A stretch of 30,332 bases of DNA from positions 1 through 30,332 of IMG/VR virus record IMGVR_UViG_3300045051_000608; one strand, given 5' to 3'. Under the pieces are notes generated by a model, which saw nothing but the letters and a program-made list of their open reading frames with translations, was not told the origin of the DNA and searched no databases. Positions 1 to 5,868 of the stretch are shown here, in pieces (position 1 is the stretch's first letter; each line of letters starts with the position of its first letter). The translations under genes were made by a program, and so were the position numbers. The stretch comes from a virus.

Positions 1-1
1 G

Positions 2-796
2 TCACTTTACACATACAGCAACTCGGAGCGCGACATCGGCAATGTGCGCGATGACGAGGAGTTCTTCGGCCACATGGGCTACCTGATCGGCGAGCTCCTG
101 CGCGTCACGAAGCCGGGCCGGCTGGTGTCATTCGATTGCATGGACATGCCGACGTTGAAGGAGCGCGACGGCGTGATCGGGCTGCGCGACTTCCGCGGCG
201 AGCTGATTCGCGCGTTCACCGCGCACGGCTGGATCCTTCACGCGCAGGCCGTGATCTGGAAGGACCCGGTCACGGCGATGCAGCGCACGAAGGCGCTCGG
301 GCTTCTCTGGAAGCAGATCAAGAAAGACTCCTGCATGAGCCGGATGGGCGTGCCCGATTACCTCGTGACCATGCGGAAACCCGGCGTCAACCTGGAGCCG
401 GTCGGCCATCGCCCGGAGGACTTTCCCGTCTCGCAGTGGCAGCGCTGGGCCTCGCCGGTCTGGATGGACATCAACCCGAGTGACACGCTCCAGTACCGGA
501 GCGCGCGCGAGGAGCGGGACGAGCGCCACATCTGCCCGTTGCAGCTCGAGGTGATCCGCCGCGGCGTGACGCTCTGGAGCAACCCGGGCGACACCGTGCT
601 CTCTCCGTTCGCCGGCATCGGCTCCGAGGGCTACGTCGCGGTCCAGGAGGGGCGCCGCTTCGTCGGCGTAGAGCTAAAGGCGTCGTACTACCGGCAGGCC
701 GTCGCGAACCTCAAGAACGCGCAGGCGAAGGCGCAGACGCTCTTCACGCAGGCCGACGAGCCGGAAGAGGACGAGCCGGAGGAGGCCGCTTCCTGA
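2..796 (+). CDS. Site-specific DNA methyltransferase, beta class, 5' end outside window
   Basis: This frame is open from the first bases of the window, so the gene starts upstream; the GTG at 44 is internal. The protein would transfer a methyl group from S-adenosylmethionine to adenine N6 or cytosine N4 in DNA. The visible part starts just after where the catalytic (D/S)PP(F/Y) motif should lie; the residues SLYTYSNSERD look like the usual continuation of that motif in phage enzymes. A central target-recognition part follows. Near the C-terminus is NPGDTVLSPFAGIGSEG, the AdoMet-binding motif I, then FVGVELKASYYRQA. Motif IV before motif I is the order of the beta class (CcrM-like). It lies upstream of the packaging genes but is separated from them by 518 bases. 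A likely role is protection of phage DNA from host restriction; the recognition site cannot be read from sequence. Family assignment is firm. Confidence 0.9.
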   Translation, partial: SLYTYSNSERDIGNVRDDEEFFGHMGYLIGELLRVTKPGRLVSFDCMDMPTLKERDGVIGLRDFRGELIRAFTAHGWILHAQAVIWKDPVTAMQRTKALGLLWKQIKKDSCMSRMGVPDYLVTMRKPGVNLEPVGHRPEDFPVSQWQRWASPVWMDINPSDTLQYRSAREERDERHICPLQLEVIRRGVTLWSNPGDTVLSPFAGIGSEGYVAVQEGRRFVGVELKASYYRQAVANLKNAQAKAQTLFTQADEPEEDEPEEAAS

Positions 797-1314
797 GTCC
801 GAGGGGCCGGTCCGCGCGAGGTGTACCATCCTCCCTTGTGACCCCAGCGCAGGTACACCAAACCGGACCAGCCCCTCGCTCGGGCTGGCCGGCTGCCCGC
901 GCCTCGTCACCGCGGCTCGGAGGATCGATCGCGAAGCGACCGCGTCATCAACAGCCAAGCGACGAGAAACGAAGAGCCCCCGGGGGGTCCCGAGGGCTCA
1001 GAGGCGAAGTCAGACAGAACGGCGGCTGGCCCTTCTCGACGGCTTCGGAGCGTAGCGCAAACCCGGGCAACGGGCAAGTACTTGCGGGTCACCCGCACGC
1101 CGTCCTGTCGGCGGATCTTGCATCGGGGCCGACGTCCCGGTCGGATGTGAAGCGGCGCGAGCCGTCCACCACCCGCCAGCTGCACTCCAGGTAAGACCTC
1201 TGCCCCAAAGGGCCCAACGGGCGGCGGATACCCTTCACGTAGGGATGGCCCCGGTCTATCCAAGAGGGGGAGTGAGAGAATGGGCGGCGTGCAACCCATG
1301 AGCGCAGAAACGCC
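797..1314. other. Long intergenic region between methyltransferase and packaging genes
   Basis: No convincing intact gene is seen in these 518 bases. It holds a strong hairpin at 974-999 and a possible decayed minus-strand gene at about 1010-1262. At 1280-1318 is a 12-codon mini-ORF (MGGVQPMSAETP) whose TGA overlaps the GTG of the next gene. A GGTGTACCATCCT stretch at 820-832 loosely resembles the repeat found at 4491 and 29491. The plus frame at 838-1194 has no family resemblance and poor codon use, so it is not called. Confidence 0.6.
974..999 (-). terminator. Hairpin, possible minus-strand terminator
   Basis: GAGCCC (974-979) pairs with GGGCTC (994-999). After one C/A mismatch, CGGG (981-984) pairs with CCCG (989-992), leaving a four-base loop. 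Read on the minus strand the stem is followed by the T-rich TTCGTTTCTC; read on the plus strand there is no T tract. It therefore fits better as a terminator of minus-strand transcription, although no intact minus-strand gene lies before it. Confidence 0.4.
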
Positions 1315-1318
1315 GTGA
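1280..1318 (+). CDS. Candidate 12-codon leader ORF
   Basis: ATG at 1280 has the purine-rich GGGGGAGTG about eight bases upstream. It encodes MGGVQPMSAETP and stops with a TGA that shares two bases with the GTG start at 1315. The downstream gene has no good ribosome binding site of its own, so translational coupling through this leader is an inference. The ORF is too short for any similarity argument. Confidence 0.25.
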   Translation: MGGVQPMSAETP

Positions 1319-1935
1319 ACAACGTGGGAAAGGGCTCCAAGACCTCCGCCGACAAGGTCCGCCGCGAGTTGCGCGAGAACCGCGCGGTGCAGATCCGGCT
1401 CGAAAGGTCGTCTCTCGACGAGATCGCGGCCAGGCTGATCGAGGAGGGGTTGGCAGATCCGACGTACGCGAAGCCGGGCGTGTGCCGCGACATCCAGCGC
1501 CGGCTCCGTCGCGCCGAGAAGCTCCGCGAGGACGACGCGCAGCACCTTCGCCACGTCTCCAGGATGCGGCTCGAGCGGCTCCTCGACGACGCCTACGCGC
1601 GGGCCTGCGGGTTCGTCTACACCAGGAACGCGAAGGGGGACATCCTCAGCGTCTCGTGGCGTGAGCCGACCGAGGACGACGACCGGCGCTTCCTTCGGTT
1701 CGACGAGAGCCTCCGCCGCCTGATGGGCCTCGACCTCCAGCCGGCCGAAGCCGTAACCGAGAATGACCTCCACGCGCTGCGCTCCCGGCTCTTCTCGGCG
1801 CTCTCCGGCCCCGAGTTCGCCGCCGCGCGCTTGGCCGTGGCCAAGGCCTTCGCGCCCCACGTCGTGGCCGCCGCAGCCGCCGCGCAGCTCCCGGCCGCCG
1901 CCCCGCCTGTCCCGGAGGACGGGCCGGCGAACTAA
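1315..1935 (+). CDS. Probable terminase small subunit
   Basis: A 206-residue basic, helix-rich protein. The residues LERSSLDEIAARLIEEG (about 30-48) look like a helix-turn-helix, followed by a long charged segment (DIQRRLRRAEKLREDD) of coiled-coil type and an Ala/Pro-rich tail. No signature motif fixes the family. The call rests on size, DNA-binding character and position directly before the terminase ATPase gene, with 11 bases between them. Small terminase subunits bind phage DNA at the packaging site and regulate the large subunit. GTG 1315 is the first possible start after an in-frame TGA at 1273. Another DNA-binding regulatory protein is possible. Confidence 0.6.
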   Translation: MNNVGKGSKTSADKVRRELRENRAVQIRLERSSLDEIAARLIEEGLADPTYAKPGVCRDIQRRLRRAEKLREDDAQHLRHVSRMRLERLLDDAYARACGFVYTRNAKGDILSVSWREPTEDDDRRFLRFDESLRRLMGLDLQPAEAVTENDLHALRSRLFSALSGPEFAAARLAVAKAFAPHVVAAAAAAQLPAAAPPVPEDGPAN

Positions 1936-1946
1936 GGGCCGCGCAG

Positions 1947-2957
1947 GTGGCGAGCGCCGCCCGCCGCCGCGAGGAGGAGCTGATCGCCGGGCTCTTTCTC
2001 GATCAGGACGTCCGCGCGCTCCTGGCGCCCAGACCGGCCGAGGAGGACGCGCACCGGCCGCACGTCCCGATCGCCGAGCTGGCGGCGCGCCCGCCCTCCT
2101 TCCTCGCGCGCTCGGCGGGCTACCCGCCGGAGGACTGGCAGGAGGAGGCGCTCGACAGCAAGGCGCCGCGGGTCGTGATCACGGCCGCGAGACAAACGGG
2201 AAAAACGACCGTGTTCTCTGTCGGCCCGCTGCACCGCCTCCTGCAGCCGCGCAAGCTGATCGTGGTGGTGGCGCCGATCCTCGTGCAGGCCGAGGAGATC
2301 CACGAGCGCATCCGCGAGCTCCTGACCAACCTCGGTCTCTGGCACGTCCTCGTCGATCCGAAGGACCACAAGAAGCGGTCGACCCGCGCGAAGAACGGCA
2401 GCCGCATCGTGATCCGGTCCGGCCACAAGCCGGCAAACATCCGCGGCCTCTCCTCGGTGGACAGCGTCTGGCTCGACGAGGCGGCCTTCGCGCACGACGC
2501 GCTGGTGCCATCGCTCCTCCCGATGCTCGCGCGCTCCGGCGGAATCATCCGCATGGGGTCCTCCGCGTTCGGCGCGCGCGGCTATTTCTGGCAGGTCGCC
2601 ACGAACCAGGAGCGCCGCGGCGCCGGCTGGGTCCCGATCAACGTGACGGGGCCCGACTCCGCCGCGCTCTCGAACATGACCGCCGACGACGGTCGGCCGT
2701 ACCTCGAGGTCGCCCGGGAGACGATGGGTGAATTCTGGTACGAGCAGGAGTTCATGAACGTCTTCCACCAGCCGCAGGGTGCCCTCTTCCTGGCCGAGCA
2801 CGTGGACCTCGCGCGGTCGCTGGACGTGCACCCGCTGTGGGATGACCCGACCTGGACGCGCCTCTCCGCGCAGCTGGGAGTCGGAGACGGGAACGCCTCG
2901 AGCGACGGCAGCGGTCTCCCGCCGCAGTCGACCGGCGGGACGACGACGCTCTGGTGA
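1947..2957 (+). CDS. Terminase large subunit, ATPase part (separate gene)
   Basis: A 336-residue protein that should power DNA translocation into the prohead. AARQTGKTT at residues 80-88 is the Walker A motif. VDSVWLDEAA at 171-180 is Walker B with the catalytic Glu at 178. MGSSAFGARG at about 203-212 fits the coupling motif (motif III). EFWYEQEFMN at about 265-274 is typical of the end of the ATPase domain. The frame stops after a low-complexity Gly/Ser/Thr tail where a normal large subunit of 450-600 residues would enter its nuclease domain. That domain is found as its own gene at 3349. The start is GTG 1947, 11 bases after the preceding gene. The ATPase assignment is firm; that the two products act together is inferred. 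Confidence 0.9.
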   Translation: MASAARRREEELIAGLFLDQDVRALLAPRPAEEDAHRPHVPIAELAARPPSFLARSAGYPPEDWQEEALDSKAPRVVITAARQTGKTTVFSVGPLHRLLQPRKLIVVVAPILVQAEEIHERIRELLTNLGLWHVLVDPKDHKKRSTRAKNGSRIVIRSGHKPANIRGLSSVDSVWLDEAAFAHDALVPSLLPMLARSGGIIRMGSSAFGARGYFWQVATNQERRGAGWVPINVTGPDSAALSNMTADDGRPYLEVARETMGEFWYEQEFMNVFHQPQGALFLAEHVDLARSLDVHPLWDDPTWTRLSAQLGVGDGNASSDGSGLPPQSTGGTTTLW

Positions 2958-3007
2958 AGGACTGGCCGGGGGTGATAATGAGCCCGGTAAGCACCGGAGG
3001 TGATGCG

Positions 3008-3349
3008 ATGACGACGAAGAAGAGCCGGGCCGCAGCGCAGGAAGCCGAAGCCGAGGAGACCGAGCAGGAGGCCGCCGCCGAGGAGGCGTCCGTCCCGTCG
3101 CTCCCCGTCGGCGCCGTGGTGGCCTACTGCCTGACGGCGAAGGACCTCCACGACCGCTACCCGCGCAGCAACTCGACGGAGCACGTCGCGGGCGACCTCG
3201 TCCCGCTGATCGTCTCCGGCGCCGGCCACCTGAGCGGCAGCATCAAGGGCCACGCCATCCTCGACGGTCCGCGGTGGATCACCGTCTGGGTCCCCGCCGC
3301 GCTCGAGGGTGACGCGCCCAGCACCTGGAGACAGCCCTCGGCCGGCTGA
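3008..3349 (+). CDS. Small hypothetical protein between the two terminase genes
   Basis: A 113-residue protein of unknown function. The first 35 residues are very rich in Lys, Ala and Glu (probably disordered or coiled). The rest forms a compact unit starting VGAVVAYCLTAKDL, with a likely beta fold (HVAGDLVPLIVSG, KGHAILDGPRWITVWVP). The frame is open from 2954, but ATG 3008 is preferred because GGAGGTGAT at 2996-3004 sits at ideal distance. The stop overlaps the nuclease start by one base (TGATG). The C-terminal pattern resembles small uncharacterised proteins of other actinophage-like genomes, from memory only. Its position between the two halves of the motor suggests a packaging-related role, which is inference. 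Confidence 0.75.
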   Translation: MTTKKSRAAAQEAEAEETEQEAAAEEASVPSLPVGAVVAYCLTAKDLHDRYPRSNSTEHVAGDLVPLIVSGAGHLSGSIKGHAILDGPRWITVWVPAALEGDAPSTWRQPSAG

Positions 3350-4167
3350 TGCCGCCGAGCACGCGGAAGCGCCTCCTCGTCCCCCGACGCGAGCCGGTCC
3401 CCGGGTACACGGCTCGCGTCGGCGTCACCGTCCCGATCGCGGAGGAGCGCGACCGCCTCTTCGTCGCCGGCCTCGACCTCGGCCAGGTCGGCGACGACTC
3501 GGCGCTGGTCGTCGAGGAGGTCTTCGAGCCGGTCGTGGTCGATGGGCGCTCCCTCCCGCTCCGCTTCGAACTCATCTACGCGGAGAGGCATCAGCACCAG
3601 ACCTACCCGTGGCTGGTGCGCCACGTCTGCGACGTGCTCCGGCGCGCGCCGCTCTACGGCAGGACGGTCTTCGCGCTCGACGGCACCGGCGTCGGCCGGC
3701 CCATCGTCCAGATGTTCGTCGAGGCGCGCGCCTGGGCCTTCCCTCCCGGCGGCCGCTGGGTCTACCCGGTGGTGATCACGCCGAGCGGGAAACTCTCCGC
3801 GCACGACGGCTGGCTCCACGTCAGCAAGACGGATCTGGTGGCGGTCGCGCAGCGGGCGCTCCAGCCGGTGACGTGGCCGTGGGGCGAGCGCCTCCCGCGG
3901 CTCCGCTTCGCCGAGCGATTAACCCTCACGCCGATGATCGCCGAGCAGTTCAAGGGCTTCCGGTCCAACGTCGCCAAGGCCGGAAAGATGCTGACCTTCG
4001 AGGCTTGGCACGCGAAGCTCCACGACGACTTCGTGATCGCGCCCAGCATTGCGACGCTGGTGGCCGAGTTGACCACGGCGCGCCGCCTCGCGCCGAGCCC
4101 GGAGTCCCGCGTCCGCTGGACACAGGGTTCACCAGAGGAGCGGCTCCCTCAGCCGCCGATGGCGTAA
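3349..4167 (+). CDS. Terminase large subunit, RNase H-like nuclease part (separate gene)
   Basis: A 272-residue protein carrying the headful or site nuclease of the packaging motor. FVAGLDLGQVGDDSALVV (residues 38-55) is the first RNase H-fold strand with acidic D43. FALDGTGVGRPIVQMF (108-123) carries the second conserved Asp (111). KLHDDFVIA (223-231) is the third acidic cluster, in the HDD form usual for large terminases. These three groups coordinate the two metal ions in the family. No ATP-binding motif is present; that is on the separate gene at 1947. The first 30 residues are basic and have no counterpart I recognise. ATG 3349 overlaps the stop of the preceding gene, suggesting coupled translation. 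Assignment is firm. Confidence 0.85.
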   Translation: MPPSTRKRLLVPRREPVPGYTARVGVTVPIAEERDRLFVAGLDLGQVGDDSALVVEEVFEPVVVDGRSLPLRFELIYAERHQHQTYPWLVRHVCDVLRRAPLYGRTVFALDGTGVGRPIVQMFVEARAWAFPPGGRWVYPVVITPSGKLSAHDGWLHVSKTDLVAVAQRALQPVTWPWGERLPRLRFAERLTLTPMIAEQFKGFRSNVAKAGKMLTFEAWHAKLHDDFVIAPSIATLVAELTTARRLAPSPESRVRWTQGSPEERLPQPPMA

Positions 4168-4176
4168 GCGCGGAAG

Positions 4177-4503
4177 ATGGCGCGCTTCCTCGACGGGCCG
4201 CTCTGCGACACCATCGAGAAGCCGCCGGTGTTCTTCAGGCGCCGGCCGCGCCGGATCTACGTCGGGACGTGCGGCGACGGGCCGGAGCTCTACCCAGAGC
4301 GCGTCGGCCAGGCGTGCGAACTGGTGTGCCTGCGAAAGCGCGCCGATCGCGAGCACCGGCGGATCCCGTACCCGCTCACGGTGGAGTTCGCGGACGGCTT
4401 CCGGGGCATCACGTGCTGGGACGCGCTGCGCGTCGCCGACGTGCCGCCCGAACCGTGGCGCCAGCGCGCGAGCCGGACGCGCCCGGCGCTGGTGCTATCC
4501 TGA
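4177..4503 (+). CDS. Hypothetical protein, 108 aa
   Basis: A basic 108-residue protein with no family that I recognise. It contains four cysteines (CDTI, GTCGDG, GQACELVC) and a conserved-looking core PLTVEFADGFRGITCWDALRV. The Cys residues are not spaced as a clear zinc-finger pair. It starts nine bases after the nuclease gene; GGAAG lies directly before the ATG, closer than ideal. Its last three codons lie in the 19-base repeat at 4491-4509. Codon use matches the flanking genes, which supports it as real. Confidence 0.65.
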   Translation: MARFLDGPLCDTIEKPPVFFRRRPRRIYVGTCGDGPELYPERVGQACELVCLRKRADREHRRIPYPLTVEFADGFRGITCWDALRVADVPPEPWRQRASRTRPALVLS

Positions 4504-4509
4504 TCCGGC
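4491..4509 (+). repeat. 19-base direct repeat, copy 1; candidate regulatory element
   Basis: GGTGCTATCCTGATCCGGC is identical to 29491-29509, 25 kb away. Both copies lie just upstream of a gene encoding a protein with an export signal. TATCCT could act as a -10 element, but no TTGACA-like -35 lies 16-18 bases upstream, so a phage-specific promoter or an operator is equally possible. This copy overlaps the stop codon of the gene at 4177. Confidence 0.5.
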
Positions 4510-4583
4510 GGTGACCAGCAAAAAGCGGACGGCCGGGACAGCGATCGCCACGCGGCGCGCCCGGCGGTCCCCCGGAGGCTCGC

Positions 4584-5438
4584 ATGCGTGACAGCGGACT
4601 CGCCGGCCGATCCCTCGCGGCCTGCGCGGCGATGATCCTGGTCGGCCTGGTCATCAGCACGGCGGTCAAGGACAGCGGCTGCCGGGACCTATCGAGCATG
4701 GCGACGGCCGACTCCGAGGTGGTCCCGCTCTTCTCCGGGCTGACCTACAGCGCCGAGTCCCGCTCCTTCACGATCGCGCCGCAGGGCATGAGCATGAGCG
4801 GCGCGGCGATCACCGTCCAGACGGCCGGCGACTACACCGGGAGTACGACCGTGATGCCGCAGTTCACACTCAACGGGACCACCTGGACGAACCTGTGCGG
4901 CGCGGCGATCCCAGCCGGCGGGTCCTGCGAGGGACTGGCCCGGGAGGCGGCGAACTACCGCATCCACGTCGAACACGAAGGGGCCGGCAAGCTCGTGAGC
5001 GTCGTCGTCGCCGGCCACCTTTGCCGGATCGTGCTCGGCTCGACGGCGACGCCGACCTCGACGAACACGCCGACGGTGACGAACACCCCGACGGCGACGC
5101 CGACCGCCACCGACACCCCGACCGCCACCTCCACGCCTACGAACACCCCGACCCCGACCGCCACGCCGGTGCTCCACGCGCTGACGCTGGACTTCACGAA
5201 CGGCACCGGGAAGAGCATCGCGATCACGGTGGATGCCGTCCCGGGCGCCGCCTGCGACGCGGCCGCCGCGCCGTGCGTCTACCAGGTCCTGGAGGGGGCG
5301 AGCGTCGAGCTCACCGCCACCGCGGGCGGGTTCGCCACGTGGACCGCGAGCGGCGCGGCGGTGAGCTGCGACACGAGCAGCTCGAACGTCTGCGCCTTCA
5401 CCATGACGGCCGCCGGAGCGGCGACGGCGAACTACTAG
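4584..5438 (+). CDS. Exported or membrane-anchored protein with Thr-Pro linker and B-repeat-like domain
   Basis: A 284-residue protein. Residues 10-28 (SLAACAAMILVGLVISTAV) form a hydrophobic export segment with no clear AxA cleavage site, so it may be an uncleaved anchor. A beta-rich domain (about 35-150) carries the cysteines NLCG and GGSCEG. Residues about 153-195 are almost entirely Thr, Pro, Ala and Asn in a TPT pattern, a flexible extracellular linker. The C-terminal domain (about 197-284; AACDAAAAPCVYQ, LTATAGGFATW, SCDTSSSNVCAFTM, AATANY) resembles the divergent InlB B-repeat fold. Paired cysteines fit disulfides formed outside the cytoplasm. GGAGG at 4573-4577 supports ATG 4584. It lies between packaging and portal genes, an odd place for a secreted protein. 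Candidate moron or surface protein; exact role unknown. Confidence 0.8.
   Translation: MRDSGLAGRSLAACAAMILVGLVISTAVKDSGCRDLSSMATADSEVVPLFSGLTYSAESRSFTIAPQGMSMSGAAITVQTAGDYTGSTTVMPQFTLNGTTWTNLCGAAIPAGGSCEGLAREAANYRIHVEHEGAGKLVSVVVAGHLCRIVLGSTATPTSTNTPTVTNTPTATPTATDTPTATSTPTNTPTPTATPVLHALTLDFTNGTGKSIAITVDAVPGAACDAAAAPCVYQVLEGASVELTATAGGFATWTASGAAVSCDTSSSNVCAFTMTAAGAATANY
5044..5166 (+). repeat. Low-complexity Thr-Pro coding repeat
   Basis: An imperfect tandem array of ACG/ACC and CCG/CCC codons encoding a TPT-type linker within the gene at 4584. Units of 6-12 bases vary at third positions, so it is a protein-level repeat and not a recent DNA duplication. Such tracts can change length by slippage. 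Confidence 0.8.
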
Positions 5439-5460
5439 GCCGAGAAGGGAGCGCGCCCGA

Positions 5461-5508
5461 GTGCTGAAGAAGGGCTACTCCCGGACGAGCGATGGGCGCA
5501 GCCGATGA
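5461..5508 (+). CDS. Candidate 15-codon mini-ORF
   Basis: GTG 5461 follows AAGGGAG at about ten bases and encodes a basic peptide, LKKGYSRTSDGRSR after the start. Its TGA shares bases with the ATG at 5505 (ATGA). It could be a coupling leader or the remnant of a small basic phage protein beginning (M)xLKKG. It is too short to be sure. Confidence 0.25.
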   Translation: MLKKGYSRTSDGRSR

Positions 5509-5867
5509 GCGCCCCCGACTTCTGCACCGTGACCGGCACGGCCTACGCCGGCGGCGCGGCCGCGCCCTACGCGGTGCTCCTGGTGACGCAGCTCGCAGGC
5601 GTGGCCAACCGCCCCGAGGGCGGCGCGCTGGTCTCCGGCAGGACGCGCGCGGTCTGGGCGGACGGTAGCGGCCTGTACTCCTTCCCGGTCCTCCGCGGCG
5701 CGCCGTTCCGCATCCGCTTCGAGGCCGGCCGGCTCGACGCCGTCGGCTACGCCCCGGACGAGTCGACCGCCAGCATGGACGACGTCGGCCTCTCGACCTG
5801 GGTCGGCGACCAGGCCGCGCAGGAGGCGCTCCTGGCCGTCCCCGACGCGCGGGTCCCGAGGCCCTGA
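5505..5867 (+). CDS. Hypothetical beta-sandwich-like protein, 120 aa
   Basis: A 120-residue protein with a predicted beta-sandwich pattern: TVTGTAYAGGAAAPYAVLLVTQ, then GRTRAVWADGSGLYSFPVLRGAPFRIRFEAGR. The combination of xVxGxxYxxGAPxxxxxV and DGSGxYSFPxLRGxP resembles carboxypeptidase-regulatory-like or transthyretin-like domains that occur on phage virions. No catalytic motif is seen. It is two bases upstream of the portal gene and therefore probably co-translated with it. A neck or portal-associated role is possible from position only. ATG 5505 overlaps the TGA of the mini-ORF before it. Confidence 0.65.
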   Translation: MSAPDFCTVTGTAYAGGAAAPYAVLLVTQLAGVANRPEGGALVSGRTRAVWADGSGLYSFPVLRGAPFRIRFEAGRLDAVGYAPDESTASMDDVGLSTWVGDQAAQEALLAVPDARVPRP

Positions 5868-5868
5868 C

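Noticed and set aside
838-1194. Plus-strand 118-codon frame in the first intergenic region
   Set aside because: Codon use is unlike that of the genes, there is no binding site or family resemblance, and it crosses the 974-999 hairpin.
1763-2731. Plus-strand 322-codon frame across the small terminase and ATPase genes
   Set aside because: Out of phase with two supported genes; Arg/Pro-rich shadow.
2955-3351. Frameshift error as an explanation for the split terminase
   Set aside because: The two parts are separated by about 390 bases that hold a complete gene with its own ideal binding site, so one base change could not restore a single frame.
5044-5166. Repeat array considered as CRISPR or tandem DNA repeat
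   Set aside because: It is in frame and encodes a Thr-Pro linker; the units are short and vary at third positions, with no spacers.
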